64,000 nt of DNA, from contig JAFOXR010000061.1 in assembly GCA_017391675.1 (NCBI GenBank), positions 1-64,000 of the forward strand, read 5' to 3'. Source of the DNA: Muribaculaceae bacterium. Lineage in GTDB: Bacteria; Bacteroidota; Bacteroidia; Bacteroidales; Muribaculaceae. Below, one piece after another: positions 8,579 to 15,986 of this stretch. The position numbers and the translations under genes are program-made. The notes under the pieces were generated by a model, which was not told the DNA's origin, ran no database searches, and saw nothing but the letters and a program-made list of their open reading frames with translations. Each line of letters begins with the position of its first letter. Position 1 is the first letter of the stretch.

Positions 8579-9880
8579 ATGACTTCTAAAGCAAAAGGCT
8601 TGTTAGCTCTATCGCCCATTGCGATATTTCTTATATTCTATCTGGCCGTATCGATTGCGGTCAACGATTTCTACAAGATGCCCATATCTGTTGCATTCAT
8701 AGTTGCATCAATATGGGCGATTGTCACATCTTCACGCAAAGAACCGCTTAAAGAGCGCTTGAACATATTTTCTCAAGGTGCCGCAAACCCCGACATATTA
8801 TATATGATATGGATTTTCATTCTTGCAGGGGCATTTGCTCATTTGGCTAAAGAAATTGGGGCTATAGATGCAACTGTAAACCTCACATTGCAGATTCTGC
8901 CACAAGAGTTCCTTATTCCCGGTATATTCCTGGCATCATGTTTCATTTCGCTATCAATAGGCACTTCAGTTGGCACCATCGTATCCCTTACCCCCTTTGC
9001 ACTACAACTGGCCGAAAGTACAGGCGTTGATATACCATTTTTTGTCGCAGTCGTCATTGGCGGTTCATTTTTCGGGGACAACCTTTCATTTATTTCCGAC
9101 ACCACCATTGCAGCCACACGCAGTCAAGGCTGTAAAATGAACGACAAATTCAAGGCCAATCTTTGGATTGCACTACCAGCAGCCATTATGGTGTTGATTA
9201 CATATATAATATTAGGGCAGACCGACACTTATACAACTACCACAGCTGCGGCCGCATCGCCTTACCTGGTCATACCCTATCTTGCCGTAATAGGAATGGC
9301 TATAGCAGGAATGAATGTTCTTGCAGTTCTCACCATAGGCATCATTGCTTCAATCATAGCAGGGTTCTGCTTCACCGACATTCATTTGCTTGACATGTGC
9401 AGCTACATGGGTAGCGGCATTTCCGGAATGGGCGATCTCATCGTTGTAACACTGTTAGCAGCAGGCATGCTAGCTATGATAAAACACAATGGCGGTATTG
9501 AATTCCTTATTGGCTGGCTCACTAAGCACATAAGCGGTATGCGCGGAGCACAAACCACAATCGCGTTACTGGTAAGCATAGTGAATGTATGTACCGCAAA
9601 CAATACAATCGCTATTATCACAGTAGGAGAACTAAGCCGAAAGATATCGGAAAAATACAATCTTGTGCCAAGAAAAGTAGCAAGCATACTGGACACATGC
9701 TCCTGCATCGTTCAATGCATTATCCCTTACGGAGCACAGATACTACTGGCTGCCGGACTTGCAGGCGTGTCACCGGTTTCTTTCCTTCCGCACTTGTACT
9801 ACGCATGGGCACTTGCTATCATGGTTGTGCTCTCAATAGTATTCCGTTTTCCTCGATACAAGCAGCAACCACAACAATAA
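8579..9880 (+). CDS. nhaC: NhaC family Na+/H+ antiporter
   Basis: A 433 aa inner-membrane secondary transporter with about eleven or twelve hydrophobic segments. It expels Na+ in exchange for H+ in pH and sodium homeostasis. Family signatures visible are SIGTSVGTIVSLTPFA (about residues 125-140) and GGSFFGDNLSFISDTTIAAT (about 161-180), the polar helix where ions are thought to bind. The start is set at ATG 8579 because a longer frame from TTG 8552 would begin inside the promoter. It stands as a single gene, ended by a hairpin shared with rnpB. Confidence 0.88.
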   Translation: MTSKAKGLLALSPIAIFLIFYLAVSIAVNDFYKMPISVAFIVASIWAIVTSSRKEPLKERLNIFSQGAANPDILYMIWIFILAGAFAHLAKEIGAIDATVNLTLQILPQEFLIPGIFLASCFISLSIGTSVGTIVSLTPFALQLAESTGVDIPFFVAVVIGGSFFGDNLSFISDTTIAATRSQGCKMNDKFKANLWIALPAAIMVLITYIILGQTDTYTTTTAAAASPYLVIPYLAVIGMAIAGMNVLAVLTIGIIASIIAGFCFTDIHLLDMCSYMGSGISGMGDLIVVTLLAAGMLAMIKHNGGIEFLIGWLTKHISGMRGAQTTIALLVSIVNVCTANNTIAIITVGELSRKISEKYNLVPRKVASILDTCSCIVQCIIPYGAQILLAAGLAGVSPVSFLPHLYYAWALAIMVVLSIVFRFPRYKQQPQQ

Positions 9881-9884
9881 ACGA

Positions 9885-9909
9885 CAAAAGCGGCCTAGCG
9901 CCGCTTTTG
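9885..9909. terminator. Bidirectional terminator between nhaC and rnpB
   Basis: CAAAAGCGGC, loop CTAGC, GCCGCTTTTG: ten perfect pairs with T-rich and A-rich flanks. It closes nhaC on the plus strand and the RNase P RNA on the minus strand. Confidence 0.75.
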
Positions 9910-10282
9910 CTATATTCGGATAGTACGGTTATAAGCCGGGTTATGTAAGCGTTCCGCTATGGAACAGCCCGTTTGTCATTTATCTGAACGCAATGTCGCC
10001 ACTGCGCTTTAGCAGTCTACCCCTCGGCAATGGACGAGCAACCCTTAAATGCCGATATACTTGACCTTGCAACTCATAAGGCATGCCACCATCATGTCGC
10101 CATGCTGGTCCGTGAGCTCTTACCTCACATTTTCACCCTTACCTCCCATAAGGAAGGCGGTTATTTTCTGTCACACTACTCTACCGTCACCGATAGCTTC
10201 CCGTTAGGAAATATGATGCTCTGTGTTGCCCGGACTTTCCTCACACCGTACTGGCCGGTGAGCGACAAACCGCCATACTATC
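9910..10282 (-). ncRNA. rnpB: RNase P RNA, bacterial class A
   Basis: Catalytic RNA of ribonuclease P, which trims the 5' leader of pre-tRNAs. On the minus strand the universally conserved pieces appear in order: GAGGAAAGTCCGGGC near the 5' end, GACAGAAAATA, GGTGAAAATGTGAGGTAAGAG, GAGGGGTAGACTGC, and AACCCGGCTTATA near the 3' end. Length of about 370 is normal. The 5' end is estimated as about 7 bases after the -7 box at 10289-10296, and the 3' end by the terminator hairpin. An overlapping plus-strand open frame (10030-10353) is an artefact. Confidence 0.95.
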
Positions 10283-10288
10283 ACGGCG

Positions 10289-10296
10289 CAAAGTTA
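10289..10296 (-). promoter_or_regulatory. Promoter -7 box of rnpB
   Basis: TAACTTTG on the minus strand matches TAnnTTTG and lies just before the conserved 5' end of the RNase P RNA. No clear -33 box. Confidence 0.6.
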
Positions 10297-10348
10297 CTAC
10301 TTTTATTACAAATATTGTTTAAAACACCTTTGACCTCTATTAAATTAG

Positions 10349-10381
10349 TTTAAAATCGCATCACTATATATCGTATATTTG
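10349..10381 (+). promoter_or_regulatory. Promoter of the HtrA protease gene
   Basis: TTTA (10349-10352), a 21-base spacer, TATATTTG (10374-10381). This gives a leader of about 83 bases. A second weaker -7 match, TACTTTTA, lies about 16 bases downstream. Confidence 0.5.
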
Positions 10382-10470
10382 AAATAATCATATACTTTTA
10401 CAATCGAATTCAAAAGTTAATTTTTAACTATTTAAATTTTAAAACAACTTTTAATTTAACACTATAAGTT

Positions 10471-11967
10471 ATGAAAACAACTGGTAAATTATTTTTAGCT
10501 CTATTTGCAGCAGCTATTTTAGGTTCTACCTTGACTGTTGTTGCCGACAATTATTATGTCAAGAAAGAAGACAAGAATTTTATACGCACAAGCAATCGCA
10601 TTCCATCTAGCGATACCGATTTCACGGTAGCTGCCGAAAACACAATCAACTGTGTAGTGAGCATAAAGACCTATGCAAGCGTTCAGCGTCAACAATATCA
10701 AGGCAACCGCTTCTTCGACCCGTTTGAATTCTTCTTCGGTCCTGGATATGGCAATAACGCACCACGCCGTCAACAGCCTCAGCAGGAAAGCGACAAGATG
10801 CAGCCTCTTGGACTTGGCTCGGGCGTGATTATTTCTCCCGACGGTTACATTGTAACCAACAACCATGTGATCAAGAGTGCCGAAAAGCTAGAAGTAACGC
10901 TTAACAACAACGAGAAATACACTGCAAAGGTTATCGGCTCCGACGAAAGCACCGACTTGGCATTGCTTAAAATCGAAGCTAAGGATCTTCATGCAATAAC
11001 ATTCGGCGATTCCGATGCGCTGAAGGTTGGTGAATGGGTTCTAGCTGTTGGCAATCCTTTCGGTTTCACATCTACCGTAACAGCAGGTATCGTCAGCGCT
11101 AAGGCGCGCAACATAGGTGAAGCTACTTCTTCACGCGCAAATTCAATTGACTCGTTCATACAGACCGATGCCGCAGTAAATCAAGGCAATAGCGGCGGAG
11201 CTCTTGTAAACATCAACGGAGAGCTTGTAGGTATCAACACTGCAATTTACTCTCAAACGGGCAACTATGCCGGATACTCATTCGCAATTCCATCTTCTAC
11301 CGTAAATAAAGTCGTAAAAGACCTGAAAGAATATGGCAGCGTACAAAGAGCTGTTCTCGGTATCACCTATCAGCCTCTTAACGCCGAACTTGCAAAAGAA
11401 AAAGGCATCACAGCTACATCTGAAGGTCTTTATGTTGCAAGCGTGAGCGACCGCAGCGCTGCAATGCAGGCAGGCTTGCAGGAAGGTGATGTAATAACCA
11501 AGCTCAACGGCAACACGGTGAAAAGCAGCGGACAGATAATGGAACAGATGAACAAGCTTCGCCCTGGCGACAAGATTGAAATCACCTACATCCGCAATAA
11601 CAAGACTTTCAATACATCTGCAACACTACGCAATGACCAAGGCAACACCAAGCTAACCAAGAACTCTACGATCGCTTCTCTAGGTTGCGGATTCATGGCG
11701 TTGAGCGACGAGCAAAAGAAAGAATTGCAGATAAGCAATGGCGTGGAAGTTGTTGGCGTGAAGGCTGGAAAATTCCGCAACGCAGGTATCAAAGACGGTT
11801 TTATAATTCTCGAAATAAACAACACGCCTGTAAACAGCCGCGACGACATAGAGAACATATACAACTCTATCATGAGCAATCCAGGCAAACGCAAAGTCAT
11901 GATAGTGATAGGTATTCACCCCGACGGCAAAGAAGACTATTACGCAGTGAACCTTTCCGACAAATAA
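10471..11967 (+). CDS. DegP/HtrA-family periplasmic serine protease (Do)
   Basis: Periplasmic protease and chaperone for misfolded envelope proteins (498 aa). An N-terminal signal peptide or anchor covers about residues 1-26. The trypsin-like domain has the triad H132 (TNNHVI), D162 (STDLALL) and S241 (GNSGGAL). Two PDZ domains follow at about 295-385 and 400-490. A Q/P-rich insert at about 85-110 lies in the LA-loop position. It is a single gene with its own promoter and terminator, upstream of rpoD. Confidence 0.95.
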   Translation: MKTTGKLFLALFAAAILGSTLTVVADNYYVKKEDKNFIRTSNRIPSSDTDFTVAAENTINCVVSIKTYASVQRQQYQGNRFFDPFEFFFGPGYGNNAPRRQQPQQESDKMQPLGLGSGVIISPDGYIVTNNHVIKSAEKLEVTLNNNEKYTAKVIGSDESTDLALLKIEAKDLHAITFGDSDALKVGEWVLAVGNPFGFTSTVTAGIVSAKARNIGEATSSRANSIDSFIQTDAAVNQGNSGGALVNINGELVGINTAIYSQTGNYAGYSFAIPSSTVNKVVKDLKEYGSVQRAVLGITYQPLNAELAKEKGITATSEGLYVASVSDRSAAMQAGLQEGDVITKLNGNTVKSSGQIMEQMNKLRPGDKIEITYIRNNKTFNTSATLRNDQGNTKLTKNSTIASLGCGFMALSDEQKKELQISNGVEVVGVKAGKFRNAGIKDGFIILEINNTPVNSRDDIENIYNSIMSNPGKRKVMIVIGIHPDGKEDYYAVNLSDK

Positions 11968-11990
11968 ACAATATCAATAGCTCAATATCC

Positions 11991-12026
11991 AATAGGTAGC
12001 GCCACGCATGCGCTACCTATTTTTTA
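11991..12026 (+). terminator. Terminator of the HtrA gene
   Basis: AATAGGTAGCGC, loop CACGCAT, GCGCTACCTATT followed by a T run. Twelve perfect pairs, 24 bases after the stop. Confidence 0.85.
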
Positions 12027-12119
12027 TGTTAAACTTTCACAAGCGGCACAATAAACTCTATTTTATAGTGTTATTCTATCGGAAATAGCATAAATTCTTG
12101 GATATTTTTATCCTAAACA

Positions 12120-12151
12120 TTAGAATTTTCCACAAAAATCAACTATCTTTG
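12120..12151 (+). promoter_or_regulatory. Promoter of rpoD
   Basis: TTAG (12120-12123), a 20-base spacer, TATCTTTG (12144-12151). The leader is about 20 bases. Confidence 0.6.
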
Positions 12152-12177
12152 CATGCTTAAAATTCTCTTAGTATAAA

Positions 12178-13038
12178 ATGAGACAATTAAAGATTACCAA
12201 ATCAATTACCAATCGCGAAAGTGCCTCGCTTGACAAATACCTTCAAGAGATAGGCCGAGAAGAGCTCATCTCAGTTGAAGAAGAAGTAGAGTTGGCACAA
12301 GCGATCAAGAAAGGAGACCACGCAGCACTAGAAAAACTCACTCGCGCCAATCTCCGTTTCGTCGTTTCTGTAGCAAAACAATACCAGAACCAAGGATTGA
12401 GTCTGCCCGACTTGATCAACGAAGGCAATCTAGGCTTGATTAAAGCAGCTCAGAAATTTGACGAGACAAGAGGCTTCAAGTTCATTTCCTATGCAGTGTG
12501 GTGGATTCGTCAGTCAATCCTTCAGGCTTTGGCTGAGCAATCACGCATTGTACGCCTCCCTCTCAACCAAGTTGGCTCGCTTAACAAGATTGGTAAAGCC
12601 CTTTCAAAATTTGAGCAAGAGAATGAGCGTCGCCCGTCAGCCGAAGAATTGGCTGAACAACTGGAAATTCCTGTAGACAAGATTTCCGACACATTGAAAG
12701 TATCAGGACGACACATCTCGGTAGATGCTCCTTTTGTTGAAGGAGAAGACAACAGCCTGCTTGATGTGCTCACCAACGACGATTCTCCTATGGCCGATTC
12801 TTCACTGAACCAGGAATCCCTTTCTAAGGAAGTAGACCGTGCGCTCAACCAGCTACACGAACGCGAACGCGACATTTTGAAGATGTTCTTCGGTATTGGA
12901 TGCCAGGAAATGACTCTAGAAGAAATCGGTGCAAAATTTGACCTTACTCGCGAGCGCGTACGCCAAATAAAAGAAAAGGCTATCCGCAGGCTAAAGGGAC
13001 AAAAGAGCCGCCTGCTAAAGACATATTTAGGAGACTGA
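12178..13038 (+). CDS. rpoD: Primary RNA polymerase sigma factor (short Bacteroidota type)
   Basis: Housekeeping sigma-70 of 286 aa that lacks the long region 1.1 of proteobacterial RpoD, as in other Bacteroidota. Region 1.2 is at about residues 14-45, region 2 at 57-127 ([12 protein letters not shown] to [13 protein letters not shown]), region 3 at about 137-210, and region 4 at 225-280 with the -33-element helix-turn-helix [20 protein letters not shown]. This factor is expected to read the TTTG / TAnnTTTG promoters seen across the window. It is monocistronic, with its own promoter and a strong terminator. Confidence 0.97.
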   Translation: MRQLKITKSITNRESASLDKYLQEIGREELISVEEEVELAQAIKKGDHAALEKLTRANLRFVVSVAKQYQNQGLSLPDLINEGNLGLIKAAQKFDETRGFKFISYAVWWIRQSILQALAEQSRIVRLPLNQVGSLNKIGKALSKFEQENERRPSAEELAEQLEIPVDKISDTLKVSGRHISVDAPFVEGEDNSLLDVLTNDDSPMADSSLNQESLSKEVDRALNQLHERERDILKMFFGIGCQEMTLEEIGAKFDLTRERVRQIKEKAIRRLKGQKSRLLKTYLGD

Positions 13039-13059
13039 TTCTCCATCAAGAAATTGCTA

Positions 13060-13093
13060 AGCGTTCAATCCCGAAAGATTGGACGCTTTTTTT
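13060..13093 (+). terminator. Terminator of rpoD
   Basis: AGCGTTCAATC, loop CCGAAA, GATTGGACGCT with one G-T wobble, then seven T. Confidence 0.88.
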
Positions 13094-13189
13094 GCACTAA
13101 ACCATCATCACAATATTACAGGAATCACAACAAGCACTAAAGTAATATGTTTTTTTGACTAAACTTATCGTATATGAAACATTTTTCAT

Positions 13190-13373
13190 ATCTTTGGGAT
13201 ATAGATTATAAACTGTTACAGTTAAGAGAGATTTTTTTGATACGATTTTTTGTGGATTTTTTGGCTATGTCGTTCCAATAGGTGCATTAATCAGTATGAT
13301 ATTACTGATGTTTAATACTTTATGCCCTAAAACTTATCGTCGTATCTTTGGTAAAGATTTTTTTGAAGAGTAA
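13190..13373 (+). other. Cassette remnant: promoter box plus an open frame without a start
   Basis: TATCTTTG at 13190-13197 matches the -7 box. Downstream an open frame runs from the stop near 13209 to the TAA ending at 13373, but its first ATG leaves only about 25 codons (MILLMFNTLCPKTYRRIFGK). The frame is hydrophobic in the middle, like the two small membrane proteins that follow. It is closed by the same kind of terminator (13409-13436). It is probably a degenerate first member of the tandem cassette series; this is inference. Confidence 0.35.
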
Positions 13374-13408
13374 CTTATTTTAAAAGTAACCTACTTCAAC
13401 CCATAACG

Positions 13409-13436
13409 GCGTTTTGCTTCGGCGAAACGCTTTTTT
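13409..13436 (+). terminator. Cassette terminator 1, with a UUCG tetraloop
   Basis: GCGTTTTGC, loop TTCG, GCGAAACGC, then six T. The C(UUCG)G loop is an exceptionally stable RNA tetraloop. It is the first of three related terminators at 13409, 13768 and 14139. Confidence 0.85.
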
Positions 13437-13497
13437 ATTTCCTCATTGCAGACACATTTCGTCTTTTGACTCTATCTTATTTTTCACCGTATCAGCC

Positions 13498-13528
13498 ATT
13501 GTTTTATATATTATTTTTGTTATATTTG
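13498..13528 (+). promoter_or_regulatory. Promoter of small membrane protein 1
   Basis: ATTG (13498-13501), 19-base spacer, TATATTTG (13521-13528); the ATG is about 30 bases downstream. The identical promoter recurs at 13857-13887. Confidence 0.6.
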
Positions 13529-13558
13529 TACTATCAAATCCATTAAAATAAAAATGAC

Positions 13559-13744
13559 ATGAAAAAATTTATCAAAAAACATGCTTGTGCCATTTTCTGG
13601 ATTATAATACTTATTCATTTTATTCTATTATTAATCCTAGGTTGGGAAACATTTAAGTTAATCTTAACTGCTTCAGCTGGTTTGTTTTTTGGGTTTGCTT
13701 TCAATTATGCCATTGATAAAGAGGGGGGCTATCCTTTTTTATAA
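13559..13744 (+). CDS. Small membrane protein, tandem copy 1 (61 aa)
   Basis: No family recognised. A 61 aa protein starting MKKFIKKHACAIFWIIILIH, with a basic N-terminus and two hydrophobic segments (about residues 10-30 and 35-50). It shares its first 13 residues and overall pattern (GW-x3-FK, GLFFGF) with the 64 aa protein at 13918-14112. Promoter, gene and terminator form one unit of 359 bases that is tandemly repeated. The upstream 150 bases of the two units are nearly identical, while the coding parts have diverged mostly after codon 13. It could be a phage or toxin-associated membrane peptide or an immunity protein, but this is not shown. Confidence 0.6.
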   Translation: MKKFIKKHACAIFWIIILIHFILLLILGWETFKLILTASAGLFFGFAFNYAIDKEGGYPFL

Positions 13745-13767
13745 TAATTTTACTTTAACCCATAACG

Positions 13768-13795
13768 GCGCTTTGCTTCTGCAAAGCGCTTTTTT
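13768..13795 (+). terminator. Cassette terminator 2
   Basis: GCGCTTTGC, loop TTCT, GCAAAGCGC, then six T. Compared with terminator 1, the fourth pair changes from T-A to C-G on both arms, a compensatory change that supports a functional stem. Confidence 0.85.
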
Positions 13796-13856
13796 ATTTC
13801 CTCATTGCAGACACATTTCGGCTTTTGACTCTATCTTATTTTTCACCGTATCAGCC

Positions 13857-13887
13857 ATTGTTTTATATATTATTTTTGTTATATTTG
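13857..13887 (+). promoter_or_regulatory. Promoter of small membrane protein 2
   Basis: ATTG (13857-13860), 19-base spacer, TATATTTG (13880-13887). A duplicate of the promoter at 13498-13528. Confidence 0.6.
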
Positions 13888-13917
13888 TACTATCAAATCC
13901 ATTAAAATAAGAATGAC

Positions 13918-14112
13918 ATGAAAAAATTTATCAAAAAACATGCTTGTGCCATTTTTGGGATTACAATTATAATTCATATAATTCTACCATTTGTCATAGG
14001 TTGGACTTTATTTAAGTTCGTTTTGTGTACTTATATTGGTTTGTTTTTTGGATTTGGTTTTTCTTATGTCGTTTCCAAAGAAGGATCTGATTGTGGACAT
14101 CCGTTACTTTAA
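13918..14112 (+). CDS. Small membrane protein, tandem copy 2 (64 aa)
   Basis: Paralogue of the 61 aa protein just upstream, with the same start MKKFIKKHACAIF and the same two-segment hydrophobic layout (about residues 12-32 and 36-52, with GLFFGFGFSYV). It ends in a short polar tail (SKEGSDCGHPLL) that is longer than in copy 1. It has its own promoter and terminator copies, so each cassette is autonomous. The function is unknown. The region immediately after its terminator is a phage head-gene remnant. Confidence 0.6.
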   Translation: MKKFIKKHACAIFGITIIIHIILPFVIGWTLFKFVLCTYIGLFFGFGFSYVVSKEGSDCGHPLL

Positions 14113-14138
14113 TTTACCATCTACTTTAACCCATAACG

Positions 14139-14166
14139 GCGTTTTGCTTCTGCAAAGCGCTTTTTT
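14139..14166 (+). terminator. Cassette terminator 3
   Basis: GCGTTTTGC, loop TTCT, GCAAAGCGC, then six T; the fourth pair is a T-G wobble, intermediate between copies 1 and 2. Confidence 0.85.
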
Positions 14167-14472
14167 ATTGCAGTAATCTTCCACGAACTGAATGAAGCAT
14201 CCCCGTCTCTGCTCGATGAGAATGGCAATAAAAAGCCGTTCGAACGCTTTTTGAACGATGTCCGGAAGATAGACAAGACCTACAACAAGAACTACCTTCG
14301 AGCCGAATACAACTTCGTGCATTCGTCGGCAGAAATGGCTGCGCAATGGGAAGACTTTATGCAAGACGGCGATCGTTACAATTTGCAGTATCGCACTGCA
14401 GGGGACGGAAGTGTGCGACCTGAACACGCTGCACTCCATGGAGTGAGCGAAACCGTTTATCCCGGACAATGA
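14166..14472 (+). pseudogene. Mu-F-like phage minor head protein, 5'-truncated remnant
   Basis: An open frame with no start codon of its own. It reads VIFHELNEASPSLL (from about 14176), KPFERFLNDVRKID, YLRAEYNFVHSSAEMAAQWE and then DLQYRTAGD-type sequence (YNLQYRTAGDGSVRPEHAAL), which matches the conserved core of Mu gpF-like minor head/morphogenesis proteins (Phage_Mu_F). After HGV the family's PPSDPFW...NGWNCRC segment is missing and the frame runs into a stop. The DNA is visibly more GC-rich than its surroundings, fitting transfer. It has no function as it stands. Confidence 0.72.
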
Positions 14473-15085
14473 ACTTTGCGTTGCTTGCAAACTTGTACGG
14501 GCTTGCTATGACGGCAAAACAAAAGAATCGAAACGCCAACGCATCGAAGATAACAGAAAACTATACGATAGACTTTCAAAGGACAAACGACACAAAGAGG
14601 TTGAATTCAATCCAACAACTTGGGCATTGAAAGCAACACACATCGGGCACAATGAAGGTAGCGATGAAGGTTTCAGACTTGAGAAGAAATTGGTCAGCAG
14701 TCTATATTCTTGTGGACATAGCATTATCCTGGCGGACGAACAGAAGAAAGGACGGGACGGAAATGTACTTACATCGCTTGATATGGTGTTAGACGGTATT
14801 CGTATGGACATCAAATCCATTACCAAGAGCAAAGCACACTATGGAGCCGCTATTGGGGCGAAGAACAAACAGCTTGTCAAGTTTAATGCAAGAACAGATA
14901 TACACGAATATGCAGATACGCTATGCTTATATTTTGACGATCCTTCAATGTTCGCCCCTGATAAAATAACTAAAGGGTATGAATATATGACATCATTGAC
15001 ATCCAGAGAACTTCAGATTCGTCATATCGTCTGTGTGATTAACAGTTCCAAAGGACTTGAGATAAAGACCTTTGATTTTGAATAA
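14447..15085 (+). pseudogene. C-terminal nuclease-like tail of the Mu-F-like protein, shifted frame
   Basis: The frame opens after a stop at 14444-14446 and reads KPFIPDNELCVACKLVRACY, a linker seen before the variable C-terminal domain of Bacteroidales Mu-F proteins. A domain of about 150 aa follows, ending INSSKGLEIKTFDFE. Within it VLDGIRMDIKS (about 14788-14820) has the D...DxK spacing of PD-(D/E)XK/CdiA-type toxin nucleases. No ATG occurs early; TTG 14627 could start a 152 aa product. It was probably joined in frame to the upstream fragment before a deletion of roughly 70-80 codons. The nuclease assignment is inference from the motif. Confidence 0.6.
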
Positions 15086-15471
15086 AAATGCGACGTCGGA
15101 CCCGAAGGCTCCCCGACCTCGCCAAATTGGATATTGCAAAGATAGTAACTTTTTCTTAATTCCAAGCAATATGAAAAATGTATAATCAACAGTGCCAAAG
15201 GACTTGAGAAAAAGACCTTTGATTTTGAATAAAAAAAAGCGACGTCGGACCCGAAGGCTCCCCGACCTCGCCAAATTGGATATTGCAAAGATAGTAACTT
15301 TTTTCAATTCCAAGCAATATGAAAAATGTATAATCAACAGTGCCAAAGGACTTGAGAAAAAGACCTTTGATTTTGAATAAAAAATGCGACGTCGGACCCG
15401 AAGGCTCCCCGACCTCGCCAAATTGGATATTGCAAATGTAGTAACTTTTTCTTAATTCCAAGCAATATGAA
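15042..15471. repeat. Three tandem repeats of about 148 bp carrying a toxin-gene tail
   Basis: Units begin at 15042, 15188 and 15336 (spacing 146-148). Each holds the final codons of the upstream nuclease gene (INSAKGLE-KTFDFE-stop), then an imperfect hairpin core starting GCGACGTCGG at 15090, 15239 and 15386, then a minus-strand -7 box, then TTCCAAGCAATATGA. Copies 2 and 3 also encode an in-frame lead-in, NSKQYEKCIINSAKG, that differs from the intact gene's end. Long minus-strand open frames across this block are artefacts of the repeat. Confidence 0.85.
15137..15144 (-). promoter_or_regulatory. Minus-strand -7 box in repeat copy 1 (one of five)
   Basis: TATCTTTG on the minus strand. The same box lies at 15286-15293 (TATCTTTG), 15433-15440 (TACATTTG), 15796-15803 (TATATTTG) and 15944-15951 (TATCTTTG). 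The only differences fall on the two free positions of TAnnTTTG. Transcripts would run antisense to the tail-gene ends. Confidence 0.5.
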
Positions 15472-15474
15472 CAA

Positions 15475-15543
15475 ATATTTCAATTTATTTCAAAATAAAT
15501 TACCGGAAGCACATTATTGATTGACTGCTATTGAATTATCCGG
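15475..15543. repeat. Direct repeat B, copy 1
   Basis: About 70 bases (ATATTTCAATTTATTTC... to TTGAATTATCCGG) that recur nearly unchanged at 15987-16053. Together with repeat copies 3 and 4, they bracket an orphan tail fragment as long direct repeats. Confidence 0.8.
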
Positions 15544-15735
15544 TTCTCAATAAAGGAGGAAGGTAAAGACTTAAGTGATCCAAAAGATATTGCTAATATT
15601 AAAAAGAAGATACATCGAGGCGTTACAGGATACCATATCTATGAATTGCCTCATAAGGGCGATGTCTGGGTAGTTAAGACAGATGTATACAAGAACTGCA
15701 CAGAGGCTGTTTATGTCCTTTATAAAAAAGAATAG
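15535..15735 (+). pseudogene. Orphan C-terminal coding fragment between repeats
   Basis: An open frame of 66 codons from just after a TGA to TAG 15733-15735, without any ATG, GTG or TTG early enough to be a gene start. The C-terminal part reads KKKIHRGVTGYHIYELPHKG and then VWVVKTDVYKN. It ends, like the gene upstream, immediately before a repeat unit. No family is recognised with confidence. It looks like the displaced 3' end of another tail or toxin allele. A chance frame is possible but less likely, since composition and codon use look protein-like. Confidence 0.45.
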
Positions 15736-15792
15736 CACATAATCCAGCGAGGTTATCTGAACCCCTATTAGGAATTTATGCACTATTCTTTA

Positions 15793-15981
15793 TTGCAAAT
15801 ATAGTAACAATTTTTCAATTCCAAGCAATATGAAAAATGTATAATCAACAGAGCCAAGGGACTTGAGATAAAAAACTTTCAATTTGGATAAAAAAGGCGG
15901 CATCGGACCCGAAGGCTCCCCGACACCACCAAATTGGATACTGCAAAGATAGTAACTTTTTCTTAATTCCAAGCAATATGA
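15793..15981. repeat. Repeat array: partial copy and degenerate copy 4
   Basis: A partial unit (15793-15846: -7 box, spacer, TTCCAAGCAATATGAAAAATG) followed by a fourth full unit from 15847. Its tail codons are degraded (AATTTGGATAA replaces the FDFE end) and its hairpin core is GCGGCATCGG at 15897. Relative to copies 1-3 the core's fourth stem pair changes A-T to G-C on both arms, while other pairs are lost. Confidence 0.75.
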
Positions 15982-15986
15982 AAAAA

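Larger units (their letters stand above)
13401..14166 (+). repeat. Tandem duplication of promoter-small gene-terminator cassettes
   Basis: The block CCATAACGGC and the downstream terminator recur at 13401, 13760 and 14131, giving periods of 359 and 371 bases. Between the first two blocks and the next gene start, about 150 bases are almost identical (13431-13560 against 13790-13920). The third block is cut 7 bases after its T run and joined to phage-like sequence. Confidence 0.85.

Noticed and set aside
10030..10353. Plus-strand open frame of 107 codons
   Set aside because: It lies antisense to the RNase P RNA, whose conserved elements account for the sequence.
14993..15461. Overlapping minus-strand open frames with repeated LARSGSLRVRRR-like segments
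   Set aside because: They arise from the 148-bp repeat read backwards; the periodic protein sequence reflects the DNA repeat.
15042..15981. CRISPR array
   Set aside because: Units are about 148 bp with no short repeat/spacer alternation, and no cas genes are present.
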